The position numbers and the translations under genes were made by a program. Positions 1 through 6,843 of a DNA stretch of 8,106 nt are shown here, in pieces; within the stretch, counting starts at the first letter, position 1, and each line of letters begins with the position of its first letter. The notes under the pieces are model-generated. The model saw only the letters and a program-made list of their open reading frames with translations. It was not told the DNA's origin and made no database searches. The stretch lies in assembly GCA_018812885.1 (NCBI GenBank), contig JAHJCW010000224.1, positions 1-8,106 of the forward strand, read 5' to 3'. This DNA comes from a bacterium (GTDB taxonomy: Bacteria; Fidelibacterota; Marinisomatia; Marinisomatales; JAHJCW01).

Positions 1-9
1 GATATTATC

Positions 10-390
10 ATGCAAAAATTGATCAACGCTGCCCAATTAGCTCAAAGAAATTCTTATGCTCCTTACTCAAAATATAAAGTTGGAGCGGCAGTTCTTACCG
101 AAGATGATACAATAATTTCCGGCTGTAATGTTGAATCCAGCAGTTATGGACTGACCTGTTGTGCCGAGCGAACTGCACTGTATAGCGCTATTAGTAATGG
201 ACATAATAAATTTAAAGCACTAGCCGTAATCACAAAAGATGGTGGAACTCCCTGCGGAGCTTGCCGTCAAGTAATTTGGGATCTATGCGGAGATATTCCA
301 ATTTATATTTCTGATGAAAATGGCAAAATTTATAAAACAACGAGTAAAGAATTGTTACCAAAAGCGTTTGATGGCAGTTCAATGAAATGA
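10..390 (+). CDS. cdd: Cytidine deaminase (homotetrameric, zinc-dependent)
   Basis: Cytosolic enzyme that hydrolytically deaminates cytidine and deoxycytidine to uridine and deoxyuridine in pyrimidine salvage. The 126-residue protein has the family length and layout: an N-terminal YAPYSKYKVGAAV stretch (residues 16-28), a CAE motif (C51-A52-E53, zinc ligand and proton-shuttling glutamate) and PCGACRQ (81-87, zinc ligands C82 and C85). Three cysteine ligands mark the small tetrameric class rather than the E. coli-type dimeric class. The ATG at 10 gives an N-terminus about two residues shorter than the Bacillus subtilis enzyme as I recall it. Only nine bases precede it and the frame stays open to the window edge, so a slightly earlier start cannot be excluded. 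Its TGA stop overlaps the udk ATG (ATGA, 387-390), implying translational coupling with the next salvage gene. Confidence 0.95.
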   Translation: MQKLINAAQLAQRNSYAPYSKYKVGAAVLTEDDTIISGCNVESSSYGLTCCAERTALYSAISNGHNKFKALAVITKDGGTPCGACRQVIWDLCGDIPIYISDENGKIYKTTSKELLPKAFDGSSMK

Positions 391-1013
391 AAAACAAATC
401 AATATTAATTGGAATTGCCGGCGGAACCGGTTCAGGAAAAACCTCTATCTCTAAAGAATTGCGGCGTGAATATGGACGTGGTGAGGTTATAGTTATTCAG
501 CAAGATTCATATTACAAAGATCTATCGCATATGAAATTGGAAGAACGGCAACATCAAAACTTCGATCATCCTGATGCAATAGATGTAGATCTGTTTCATG
601 ATCAAATCACCGACTTACTGAATAATAAAGCTATTGATATTCCAATATATGATTTTACCACACATACACGATCTACCGAAAAAAACACTATTAATCTACA
701 TCATGTAATTGTATTGGAAGGTATTTTAGCATTACATTATGCCTCGCTACGACAACTAATGAATATTAAAATTTATGTTGAAACACCTGCGGATATAAGA
801 TTCATCCGCCGTTTAAAACGCGATATTAGAGAACGAGGTCGTACAACCCAATCAGTTATAGATCAATATTTATCAACCGTTAGACCAATGCATGACCAAT
901 TTGTAGAACCCTCCAAATACTATGCCGATGTTATCATCCCGGAAGGTGGAGAGAACAAGGTGGCAATCGATCTGATTCGGACAAAAATTAATTCAATATT
1001 ATCAAGGAAATAA
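387..1013 (+). CDS. udk: Uridine kinase (uridine/cytidine kinase)
   Basis: Cytosolic P-loop kinase that phosphorylates uridine and cytidine to UMP and CMP, the committing step of pyrimidine ribonucleoside salvage. The 208-residue length is close to that of E. coli Udk. Visible motifs are the Walker A GGTGSGKTS (12-20), the family's QDSYYKD (38-44), NFDHPDAID (57-65), the nucleoside-site segment IPIYDFTTHTR (84-94), a Walker B-like strand ending in IVLEGILAL (about 107-115) and the arginine-rich lid RFIRRLKRDIRERGRT. The start overlaps the cdd stop by four bases. No strong Shine-Dalgarno precedes it, so translation probably depends on coupling to cdd. That places deaminase and kinase in one transcript, matching the cytidine to uridine to UMP route. 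I see nothing truncated or unusual. Confidence 0.95.
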   Translation: MKNKSILIGIAGGTGSGKTSISKELRREYGRGEVIVIQQDSYYKDLSHMKLEERQHQNFDHPDAIDVDLFHDQITDLLNNKAIDIPIYDFTTHTRSTEKNTINLHHVIVLEGILALHYASLRQLMNIKIYVETPADIRFIRRLKRDIRERGRTTQSVIDQYLSTVRPMHDQFVEPSKYYADVIIPEGGENKVAIDLIRTKINSILSRK

Positions 1014-1015
1014 AA

Positions 1016-1573
1016 ATGACATGGACACCAAGGGATGCTGGTTGGATTGAAGTGATTTGTGGCAGTATGTTCAGCGGTAAAACCGAGGAACTTATGCGAC
1101 GTATTCGTCGCGCACAAATTGCTAAACTTGAAACAAAAATATTTAAACCGAAGGTTGATGATAGATTTAGTCCCAATCACGTTGTTTCTCACAACCAAAT
1201 TAAAATGGATTCGCAAATTGTAGAAACATCTGATGAAATCCTGACTAACTCGCAAAAAGCGCAAGTCGTTGCAATTGACGAAGCACAGTTTTTTGATGAT
1301 GATATAGTCAAAATATGTAAAATATTAGCAAAGCAGAAAAAACGCGTTATTGTCGCAGGATTGGACACCGACTATCGCGGTGAACCTTTCGGACCAATGC
1401 CACATTTAATGTGCGAGGCAGATTATGTAGACAAACTACGCGCTATTTGCGTGGTTTGTGGTAACCCTGCTACATATACACAAAGAACCAGCAAAGACCG
1501 GCAGCGGGTTATTATCGGCGAAACCGATATTTATGAAGCTCGCTGTCGTAGTTGCTATAAACCACCGGAGTAA
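1016..1573 (+). CDS. tdk: Thymidine kinase, type II (TK1-like)
   Basis: Phosphorylates thymidine and deoxyuridine with ATP to dTMP and dUMP. The 185-residue protein has the TK1/bacterial Tdk layout: P-loop GSMFSGKTEE (16-25), the Walker B/catalytic segment VAIDEAQFF (85-93, where the glutamate is expected to be the general base), VAGLDTDYRGEPFG (about 113-126) in the region expected to bind near the base, and a C-terminal zinc site built from C145-x-x-C148 and C177-x-x-C180. The lasso region Y173-E-A-R precedes the second cysteine pair. The ATG at 1016 is supported by AAGGAAA just upstream (about 1004-1010), and only two bases separate it from the udk stop. It belongs to the same salvage operon, extending it from ribonucleosides to deoxyribonucleosides. 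Confidence 0.95.
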   Translation: MTWTPRDAGWIEVICGSMFSGKTEELMRRIRRAQIAKLETKIFKPKVDDRFSPNHVVSHNQIKMDSQIVETSDEILTNSQKAQVVAIDEAQFFDDDIVKICKILAKQKKRVIVAGLDTDYRGEPFGPMPHLMCEADYVDKLRAICVVCGNPATYTQRTSKDRQRVIIGETDIYEARCRSCYKPPE

Positions 1574-1576
1574 ATA

Positions 1577-2794
1577 ATGGAAAGATTTATTGGATTATTA
1601 GGAATATTTATCCTTCTGGGGCTTGCTTTTGCAATGTCAAATAACCGTCGAAAACTTGATTGGCGTTTGATATTTTGGGGACTATCACTGCAATTATTAT
1701 TTGCATTGTTTATTCTGAAGACACCAATTGGCCAACCATTCTTCGGAGCTGTAGATATCGTAATTAAAAAACTGCTCAGTTTTTCGGATGCCGGTAGCGA
1801 TTTTCTTTTTAAATCGTTCAGTGCCGGTGTTGTGGAAGCACCTTTATTGAACTTTGCATTTCGCGTGCTTCCTACTATTATCTTTTTCTCATCTCTGATG
1901 GCGATATTGTATTATTTTGGCATTATGCAAAAGGTTGTCAAGGGCATCGCTTGGGTAATGGAAAGAACTCTCAAAACTAGCGGCGCAGAAACACTTAGTG
2001 TATCAGCGAATATCTTTGTCGGTCAGACAGAGGCTCCCCTTATGATACGCCCTTTTGTTAAGGGATTAACTCAATCAGAAATTATGGCAGTTATGGTAGG
2101 TGGGTTTGCAACGGTCGCAGGCGGTGTAATGGCAATTTATGTTAAAATGCTGTCCGATATTCCCGGCATTGCCGGCCATCTGATGGCAGCCTCAATCATG
2201 AGCGCTCCGGCAGCATTGGTTATCGCAAAGATTATTTATCCGGAAACCGAAATTGCCGCTACTGCCGATGATGACGCTATCCGTGTTGAAAAAGTCGATG
2301 ATAACGCCGTAGAGGCATTGGCGCGTGGAGCCACTTCCGGGTTACAATTAGCCGGTAATGTGGCTGCTATGCTTATCGCTTTTGTTGCACTAATCGCAAT
2401 GGTAAACGCTCTGCTCGGTTTTGTAGGCGTAACCTTACAGGAAATCCTTGGCTTCATCTTTAAGCCATTAGCATGGTCTATGGGAATTCCATGGAATGAA
2501 GCCGGTATTTTGGGAACCTTAATGGGGGAAAAATTGGTTCTCACGGAACTTATTGCTTACGCTGATTTAAGCGAGTTAAGAGTTGCAAGTGCTATTTCTG
2601 ATCGAACTGCAATAATCGCAAGTTACGCTTTATGCGGATTCGCAAATTTTGCTTCCATCGGAATACAAATTGGTGGACTGGGCGGTATCGCTCCTGAGCG
2701 TAGAAAAGATTTTGCAAAATTGGGTTTAAAAGCGATGTTTGGAGGCGCCCTTGCATCATGGCTAACTGCTACAATCGCTGGTATTTTAATTTAA
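1577..2794 (+). CDS. Concentrative nucleoside transporter, NupC/CNT family
   Basis: Inner-membrane importer that uses an ion gradient to bring in nucleosides. The 405-residue length is typical of bacterial CNT proteins. Very hydrophobic stretches alternate with short loops, and a charged acidic loop sits at about residues 222-250. CNT signatures are present: N145 followed by GQTEAP (149-154), GEKLVLTEL (317-325, with E324) and GFANFASIGIQIGG (354-367). In the Vibrio cholerae CNT structure as I recall it, the equivalent Gln-Thr-Glu and Glu/Phe/Asn/Ser residues contact base and ribose, so the binding site looks intact. Whether Na+ or H+ drives it cannot be decided here. The ATG at 1577 follows GGAG at 1567-1570, which also spans the end of tdk. 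Co-transcription with cdd, udk and tdk points to pyrimidine nucleosides as substrates, by inference only. Confidence 0.93.
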   Translation: MERFIGLLGIFILLGLAFAMSNNRRKLDWRLIFWGLSLQLLFALFILKTPIGQPFFGAVDIVIKKLLSFSDAGSDFLFKSFSAGVVEAPLLNFAFRVLPTIIFFSSLMAILYYFGIMQKVVKGIAWVMERTLKTSGAETLSVSANIFVGQTEAPLMIRPFVKGLTQSEIMAVMVGGFATVAGGVMAIYVKMLSDIPGIAGHLMAASIMSAPAALVIAKIIYPETEIAATADDDAIRVEKVDDNAVEALARGATSGLQLAGNVAAMLIAFVALIAMVNALLGFVGVTLQEILGFIFKPLAWSMGIPWNEAGILGTLMGEKLVLTELIAYADLSELRVASAISDRTAIIASYALCGFANFASIGIQIGGLGGIAPERRKDFAKLGLKAMFGGALASWLTATIAGILI

Positions 2795-2811
2795 TTAGAA
2801 GGAAAAATAAA

Positions 2812-3372
2812 ATGCGGATAATCCTTATGGGACCGCCCGGAGTTGGGAAAGGAACTCAAGCTAAAAATATAGTTGATAAATTTAACATAATTCATCTTTC
2901 TACCGGAGATATTCTGCGTGCGGAGGTTGATGGCGAAACAAAGCTTGGTAAGAAAGCAAAAAAGTTTATGGATGCCGGGAAACTTGTTCCTGATGAACTT
3001 TTATTAAACATGATGGAAAACCGCCTGCAACAAGAAGATTGCAAAAAGGGTTATTTATTGGACGGGTTCCCTCGAACCATACCACAAGCTGAAGGATTGG
3101 AATCAATCTTAAATAAAATTAACCAAACAATAGATTACGTTATCAGTTTAACGGCTGACGAAACCGAGTTAGTAAACCGCTTAGTATTACGCGGCAAAGA
3201 ATCCGGTCGTAGTGATGATACAGAAGAAGTTATCAGAAAAAGGCAACAAGTTTATTGGCGCCTCACCTCACCGCTATCGGATTTTTATCGTGAACGAAAA
3301 CTATTACATGAAGTTGATGGATTAGGAACAATACCTGAAATAACAAACAGAATATTAAAAGTTTTGGAGTAA
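2812..3372 (+). CDS. adk: Adenylate kinase, short-lid form
   Basis: Interconverts AMP + ATP and 2 ADP in the cytosol and is essential for adenylate balance. From the ATG at 2812 the protein is 186 residues. It has the P-loop GPPGVGKGT (7-15), the AMP-site segment STGDILR (30-36), DGFPRT (84-89) with its AMP-binding arginine, and the R-x(3)-SGRSDD segment (127-136) around the lid. The lid is short and has no zinc-binding cysteines, the compact form common in Bacteroidetes relatives and cyanobacteria rather than the roughly 215-residue long form. The 2812 start is chosen because AGAAGGA (2797-2803) sits eight bases upstream and the P-loop then falls at residue 7. An in-frame ATG at 2758 would add 18 residues encoded inside the transporter gene and is unlikely. 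It follows the nupC-like gene by 17 bases. Confidence 0.95.
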   Translation: MRIILMGPPGVGKGTQAKNIVDKFNIIHLSTGDILRAEVDGETKLGKKAKKFMDAGKLVPDELLLNMMENRLQQEDCKKGYLLDGFPRTIPQAEGLESILNKINQTIDYVISLTADETELVNRLVLRGKESGRSDDTEEVIRKRQQVYWRLTSPLSDFYRERKLLHEVDGLGTIPEITNRILKVLE

Positions 3373-3374
3373 AT

Positions 3375-3968
3375 ATGTTAAAAGTTGGACTAACTGGCGG
3401 CATTGGCAGCGGTAAAAGTACAGCAAGTTCTATCCTGGCTAAACTCGGTACATACGTATTTGATGCCGATGCTGAAGCAAAAATAATTCTTGAAAATAAT
3501 AAGGATGTTCAGAATAATATTATTGAGGAATTTGGAAATGATATTCTGGACCAAAATGGATTAATTGATAATGCGAAGCTTGCAAAAATTGCTTTTCAAG
3601 ATGAGGATCACCAAATAATTTTAAACTCAATAATTCATCCGTTTGTCTTTAGTGAACTTGATAAACAATTTGATAAAATATTAATACAAAATAAGCATGC
3701 TAGTTTTATAGCTGATGGCGCATTGATTTTTGAATCGGGGTTAGATCAACATTTAGATTCAGTTTTGCTAATCGCCTCCTCGTTAAAATACAGAATAGCC
3801 CGCGCTTTAAATCGGGGGACACTATCCCGAGAAGACATCATACGCAGAAATGAACTACAATGGACAGACGAGGACAAAGCTGAGTCGGCTGATTATACTA
3901 TCTATAATAATGGTACTGAAAAGGAATTTATAGAGAAAATAAAAATATTTCATAGAGAACATTTATAG
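3375..3968 (+). CDS. coaE: Dephospho-CoA kinase
   Basis: Catalyses the last step of coenzyme A synthesis, phosphorylating the 3'-hydroxyl of dephospho-CoA with ATP. The 197-residue protein matches the family size. It has P-loop GLTGGIGSGKST (5-16), the LGTYVFDAD segment (24-32) with the expected catalytic aspartate region, IIHPFV (86-91), and the C-terminal RxxxR...RRNELQ...AD pattern (R147, R157/R158, Q162, A172-D173). The usual DxPLLFE motif appears as DGALIFE (114-120), so the common proline is alanine, a conservative oddity. The ATG at 3375 lies two bases after the adk stop and is preceded by TTGGAG (3364-3369). It is the last gene before an 87-base gap, so it probably ends the first operon, although no clear terminator follows. 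Confidence 0.94.
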   Translation: MLKVGLTGGIGSGKSTASSILAKLGTYVFDADAEAKIILENNKDVQNNIIEEFGNDILDQNGLIDNAKLAKIAFQDEDHQIILNSIIHPFVFSELDKQFDKILIQNKHASFIADGALIFESGLDQHLDSVLLIASSLKYRIARALNRGTLSREDIIRRNELQWTDEDKAESADYTIYNNGTEKEFIEKIKIFHREHL

Positions 3969-3991
3969 ATAGTTTTAACGAGCTATTTAGA

Positions 3992-4020
3992 TTGAAAGTG
4001 AAGAGGTAAAAGGGTTAATT
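3992..4020 (+). promoter_or_regulatory. Weak candidate promoter before the oxidoreductase operon
   Basis: The 87-base gap between coaE and the ferredoxin gene is the first break in the tight gene packing, so a promoter is plausible here. TTGAAA (3992-3997) resembles a -35 box. Seventeen bases downstream lies TTAATT (4015-4020), a poor -10 match (three of six bases). I see no clear operator palindrome, no riboswitch-like fold and no Bacteroidetes-type TAnnTTTG box. The call rests on position more than on sequence quality, and read-through from coaE is equally possible. Confidence 0.2.
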
Positions 4021-4055
4021 TTTCATTCTATTAAAAAGTAAATATCAGGTGATTT

Positions 4056-4340
4056 ATGGCAAAAATACATGGTCATGTAAAGATTGAAATTGAGAACTGT
4101 AAAGGTTGCGAACTGTGCGTGAACGAATGCCCGCAAGATTCCCTCAAAATGTCAAAAAATATTAACAAAAAAGGTTATCATTATGCTGTATTAAATGATG
4201 ATACTTGCACCGGTTGTACTAATTGTGCATTAGTATGTCCCGAGGCAATAATAACTGTCTATAGGGAATCAAAGATCAGTAAAGAAAAAATGGCTACAAT
4301 TACAGACATTAAAGATAATATTTCAATATCAGTGAATTAG
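4056..4340 (+). CDS. 2-oxoacid:ferredoxin oxidoreductase delta subunit, 2x[4Fe-4S] ferredoxin type
   Basis: Small electron-transfer subunit of a 2-oxoacid:ferredoxin oxidoreductase; it passes electrons from the TPP subunit towards soluble ferredoxin. The 94-residue protein carries two canonical clusters: CKGCELCVNECP (15-26) and CTGCTNCALVCP (51-62). Each has the CxxCxxCxxxCP pattern expected for a [4Fe-4S] centre. The spacing between them and the short hydrophilic C-terminal tail match KorD/VorD-like subunits rather than free ferredoxins. The ATG at 4056 is preceded by AGGTGA (4047-4052). It opens the delta-alpha-beta-gamma cluster, seven bases before the alpha gene. Family annotations may read simply '4Fe-4S binding protein'; the assignment to this complex comes from gene order. 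Confidence 0.92.
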   Translation: MAKIHGHVKIEIENCKGCELCVNECPQDSLKMSKNINKKGYHYAVLNDDTCTGCTNCALVCPEAIITVYRESKISKEKMATITDIKDNISISVN

Positions 4341-4347
4341 GATTATT

Positions 4348-5421
4348 ATGGGTAAAAAACTATTAATGAAAGGTAACGAAGCTCTTGCAGAAGCTGCTAT
4401 CAGAGCAGGCGTGAAAGGATATTTCGGATACCCCATCACTCCCCAATCAGAATTATTAGAATACATGGCCACAAATCTCGACGCTCGCGGTGGTGTATTT
4501 TTGCAAGCGGAGAGTGAAGTAGCAGCAATAAATATGGTTTATGGAGCTTCCGGAACAGGTACGCGAGTAATGACAAGCACCAGTAGTCCCGGATTCAGCC
4601 TGATGCAAGAAGGAATTTCTTATATGGCTTGCGCTGAACTTCCTTGTCTGCTTGTAAATGTTGTACGCGGTGGTCCCGGGTTAGGCACAATACAGCCTTC
4701 GCAAGGCGATTACTTTCAGGCGGTAAAAGGCGGAGGTCATGGAGATTACAAATTAATTGTTCTTGCTCCTAACAGTGTTCAAGAAATGGCTGATTTGGTT
4801 TATCTAGGTTTCGACCTTGCTGATAAATATCGTATTCCAACTCTTATACTGTCTGATGGCGCTTTAGGTCAAATGATGGAATCTGTGGAATTTCCGGAAT
4901 ATAACGTGGAAGAACATCTTGTTGACCATTCAAGCTGGACAACCATAGGCAGAGAAAATGGCAGGGAACAACACTATATAACTTCCCTACATCTCCTGTC
5001 TGAAAAAATGGAAGAGATCAATATCCATCTACAGGATAAATATAAAATAATTCAAAAGAATGAAACTCGGTTTGAATCAATTCAAACTGAAGATGCTGAT
5101 ATACTTATTGTGGCATTTGGATTGTCTTCCCGATCATCCCAAAAAGCTTTAGAGTTAGCACGCGAACAGGGGCTGAAGGTTGGAATGCTTCGTCCAATAA
5201 CTTTGTTTCCTTTTCCTACTGATGAAATAAAACATTTAGCACAAATCGTAAAAGGAATTTTGGTTGTCGAGATGAATGCAGGTCAAATGGTTGAAGATGT
5301 TCATCTATCTGTTGGTAATAATATACCTATCGATTTCTACGGTCGTATGGGTGGGATGATTCCTCAACCTGATGAAATTGTTGAAAAAATTAAAGATTTA
5401 TCCAAACAAGTAAAAATTTAG
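4348..5421 (+). CDS. vorB: 2-oxoacid:ferredoxin oxidoreductase alpha subunit, VorB-like (3-methyl-2-oxobutanoate type)
   Basis: Alpha subunit of a CoA-dependent oxidative decarboxylase that turns a 2-oxoacid into acyl-CoA, CO2 and reduced ferredoxin. The 357-residue protein has the pyrimidine-binding domain with YPITPQS (28-34), QAESEVAAINMVYGAS (53-68, with the glutamate expected to activate TPP), TSTSSPGFSLMQEG (76-89) and RGGPGLGTIQPSQGDY (107-122), then a C-terminal transketolase-like domain (about 245-357). LMKGNEALAEAAIRAG near the start, PITPQSE rather than PITPSTE, and AESEVAAIN rather than EDEIAAIG are features I associate with 2-ketoisovalerate (VorB) rather than 2-oxoglutarate (KorA) enzymes. 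That distinction is from memory, so substrate remains an inference, strengthened by the downstream buk-ptb genes. AGGA (4339-4342), overlapping the previous stop, supports the ATG at 4348. Confidence 0.88.
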   Translation: MGKKLLMKGNEALAEAAIRAGVKGYFGYPITPQSELLEYMATNLDARGGVFLQAESEVAAINMVYGASGTGTRVMTSTSSPGFSLMQEGISYMACAELPCLLVNVVRGGPGLGTIQPSQGDYFQAVKGGGHGDYKLIVLAPNSVQEMADLVYLGFDLADKYRIPTLILSDGALGQMMESVEFPEYNVEEHLVDHSSWTTIGRENGREQHYITSLHLLSEKMEEINIHLQDKYKIIQKNETRFESIQTEDADILIVAFGLSSRSSQKALELAREQGLKVGMLRPITLFPFPTDEIKHLAQIVKGILVVEMNAGQMVEDVHLSVGNNIPIDFYGRMGGMIPQPDEIVEKIKDLSKQVKI

Positions 5422-5431
5422 CAGGATATAT

Positions 5432-6226
5432 ATGGAAACAACTAGAGAAGGCATCGTTTGTAACAATCTTGATCAAATGGATGTCGTATTTGAAAGAACT
5501 AAAGTTCTGCACGATACACCAACCAGTTATTGCCCCGGCTGTGGTCATTCAGTAGCTCATCGTTTAATAATGGAAGTGATTGACGAGTTAGGGATTTTAG
5601 AAAATACTATCGGTGTTGCACCGGTTGGATGTTCAGTTTTTGCCTACCATTTTATGAATGTTGATATGCAGCAAGCTGCGCATGGTCGTGCTACTGCGGT
5701 AGCCACCGGTATTAAGCGGGTTTTACCTGATAAAATTGTTTTTACTTATCAGGGGGATGGAGATCTTGCTGCAATCGGTACTGCCGAAACTATCCATACA
5801 ATAAATCGTGGTGAAAAGATTGTGATAATTTTTATAAACAACGGAATTTACGGAATGACCGGCGGGCAAATGGCGCCGACCACACTCGAAGGGGACGTAA
5901 CATCAACCACTCCTCAAGGTCGAAACACATTAATACAGGGTCATGCTATTAAAATTACTGAAATGGCTGCCATTATGGATGGCGCCTATTACGTAACCCG
6001 GCAAGCTGTAAACTCAGCTATCGCAGTACGGAAATGTAAGAAAGCTATTAAGCAGGCATTCCAAAACCAAATTGATGGCAAGAATGGTACAAATTTTGTG
6101 GAGATTGTTAGCAATTGTCCTTCCGGGTGGAAAATGACGCCAATCGAGGCAAATAGGAAAATTGATGAAGAGGTGATAAAATATTATCCATTAGGCGATT
6201 TAAAAACTCCACCGAAAGGAGCTTAG
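5432..6226 (+). CDS. 2-oxoacid:ferredoxin oxidoreductase beta subunit, TPP-binding
   Basis: Beta subunit that binds thiamine pyrophosphate and carries out decarboxylation with the alpha subunit. The 264-residue protein has YCPGCGH (33-39), APVGCSVFAYHF (63-74), HGRATAVATGIK (84-95), the TPP/Mg signature GDGDLAAIG (108-116) followed by NNGIYGMTGGQ (136-146), and a conserved CPSGWKMTP near residue 230. It is of the KorB/VorB-partner type that depends on a separate ferredoxin subunit, since no cluster-binding domain is fused. The ATG at 5432 is supported by GCAGGA (5421-5426) five bases upstream. This start puts about 15 extra residues before M16, where many relatives seem to begin; no ribosome binding site precedes that methionine. 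The gene sits ten bases after vorB and one base before the gamma gene. Confidence 0.92.
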   Translation: METTREGIVCNNLDQMDVVFERTKVLHDTPTSYCPGCGHSVAHRLIMEVIDELGILENTIGVAPVGCSVFAYHFMNVDMQQAAHGRATAVATGIKRVLPDKIVFTYQGDGDLAAIGTAETIHTINRGEKIVIIFINNGIYGMTGGQMAPTTLEGDVTSTTPQGRNTLIQGHAIKITEMAAIMDGAYYVTRQAVNSAIAVRKCKKAIKQAFQNQIDGKNGTNFVEIVSNCPSGWKMTPIEANRKIDEEVIKYYPLGDLKTPPKGA

Positions 6227-6227
6227 A

Positions 6228-6764
6228 ATGAACGAAGAATTAATTATTGCAGGATTTGGCGGTCAAGGTGTTCTATCAATGGGAATGACCTTAGCTTATG
6301 CGGGAATGGTAGAAGATAAACAGGTGGCTTGGATTCCGAGCTATGGACCGGAAATGCGTGGAGGTACTGCTAATTGTACCGTTATTGTATCAGATACAAG
6401 GGTGAGTTCACCCATCATCAGCAGCTATGATACGGCAATTGTACTTAATCAGCCATCCTTAGAAAAATTTGAGTCTAGAGTAAAGCCCGGTGGCACTCTA
6501 ATTTATGAATCTAACAATATTTTGAATCCGCCGACGCGAAAAGATATTAATATTTATGCAATTCCAGCAACCGTTGAAGCAAATAAAATTGGAAATGCGA
6601 AGACAATGAATATGATAATACTCGGAGCTTTCTTATCTAAAACACCTCTCGTTTCCGTAAATTCAATTATGGAGGGGTTAAAAAAAGTGCTGCCAGAAAG
6701 GCATCACAATTTATTGCCTGTAAATGAAAAAGCACTGAAACGCGGGATGGAATTATTAAAATAA
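6228..6764 (+). CDS. 2-oxoacid:ferredoxin oxidoreductase gamma subunit
   Basis: Gamma (catalytic-domain III type) subunit of the same oxidoreductase, contributing to the CoA-handling face of the complex. The 178-residue protein opens with the family signature AGFGGQGVLSMG (8-19) and carries WIPSYGPEMRGGTANC (35-50), the hallmark of KorC/VorC/PorC-like subunits. A Rossmann-like alternation follows, with IYAIPATVEANKIGNAKTMNM in the middle of the protein. Length is typical of a stand-alone gamma subunit. AAAGGAG (6215-6221), inside the end of the beta gene, lies six bases before the ATG, and only one base separates the two genes, so the subunits are surely co-translated. It closes the delta-alpha-beta-gamma set; a 70-80 base gap then precedes the butyrate kinase frame. 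Confidence 0.92.
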   Translation: MNEELIIAGFGGQGVLSMGMTLAYAGMVEDKQVAWIPSYGPEMRGGTANCTVIVSDTRVSSPIISSYDTAIVLNQPSLEKFESRVKPGGTLIYESNNILNPPTRKDINIYAIPATVEANKIGNAKTMNMIILGAFLSKTPLVSVNSIMEGLKKVLPERHHNLLPVNEKALKRGMELLK

Positions 6765-6774
6765 TTTTTAATAA
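6753..6774 (+). terminator. Weak A/T-only hairpin at the end of the gamma-subunit gene
   Basis: A perfect 9-base inverted repeat (TTATTAAAA at 6753-6761 and TTTTAATAA at 6766-6774, with a four-base loop) spans the TAA stop of the gamma gene. It contains no G-C pair and has no downstream U-run, so it would be a poor intrinsic terminator and may be chance in AT-rich DNA. At most it might cause partial polarity between the oxidoreductase genes and buk-ptb. Confidence 0.2.
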
Positions 6775-6825
6775 GTACCTTTATCTTTAACAGATATTTT
6801 TACAATTTAAAGCATCAAAATTAAT

Positions 6826-6831
6826 AGGAGG
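6826..6831 (+). promoter_or_regulatory. Strong Shine-Dalgarno (AGGAGG) for the buk frame
   Basis: AGGAGG is a full-strength Shine-Dalgarno, the best in the window, in the gap before butyrate kinase. A start codon would be expected around 6837-6840. The buk-frame codons here are TGT, GTC, TTC, TTT and ATT (6832-6846), none of them ATG, GTG or TTG. The GTGs at 6831 and 6833 are in the other two frames and reach stops within nine codons. This site therefore shows where initiation should happen even though no standard start codon is visible. Confidence 0.7.
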
Positions 6832-6843
6832 TGTGTCTTCTTT

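Noticed and set aside
920..1264. Minus-strand open frame opposite the udk/tdk junction
   Set aside because: It lies antisense to two clearly conserved genes, its translation resembles no family I recognise, and no gene layout supports it. A second, shorter antisense frame at 988-1176 is rejected for the same reason.
2236..2544. Minus-strand open frame inside the nucleoside transporter gene
   Set aside because: It is a shadow of the CNT reading frame, with low-complexity Ser/Ala/Thr-rich translation and no plausible start context.
2758..2811. Earlier in-frame ATG for adenylate kinase
   Set aside because: It would overlap the transporter by 37 bases and add 18 residues before the conserved MRIILMGPPG start; the Shine-Dalgarno at 2797-2803 fits the ATG at 2812.
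3969..4055. Riboswitch, sRNA or tRNA in the coaE-ferredoxin gap
   Set aside because: There is no tRNA-like cloverleaf, no T-box or riboswitch core and no GC-rich stem; the gap is too short and AT-rich to support such a call.
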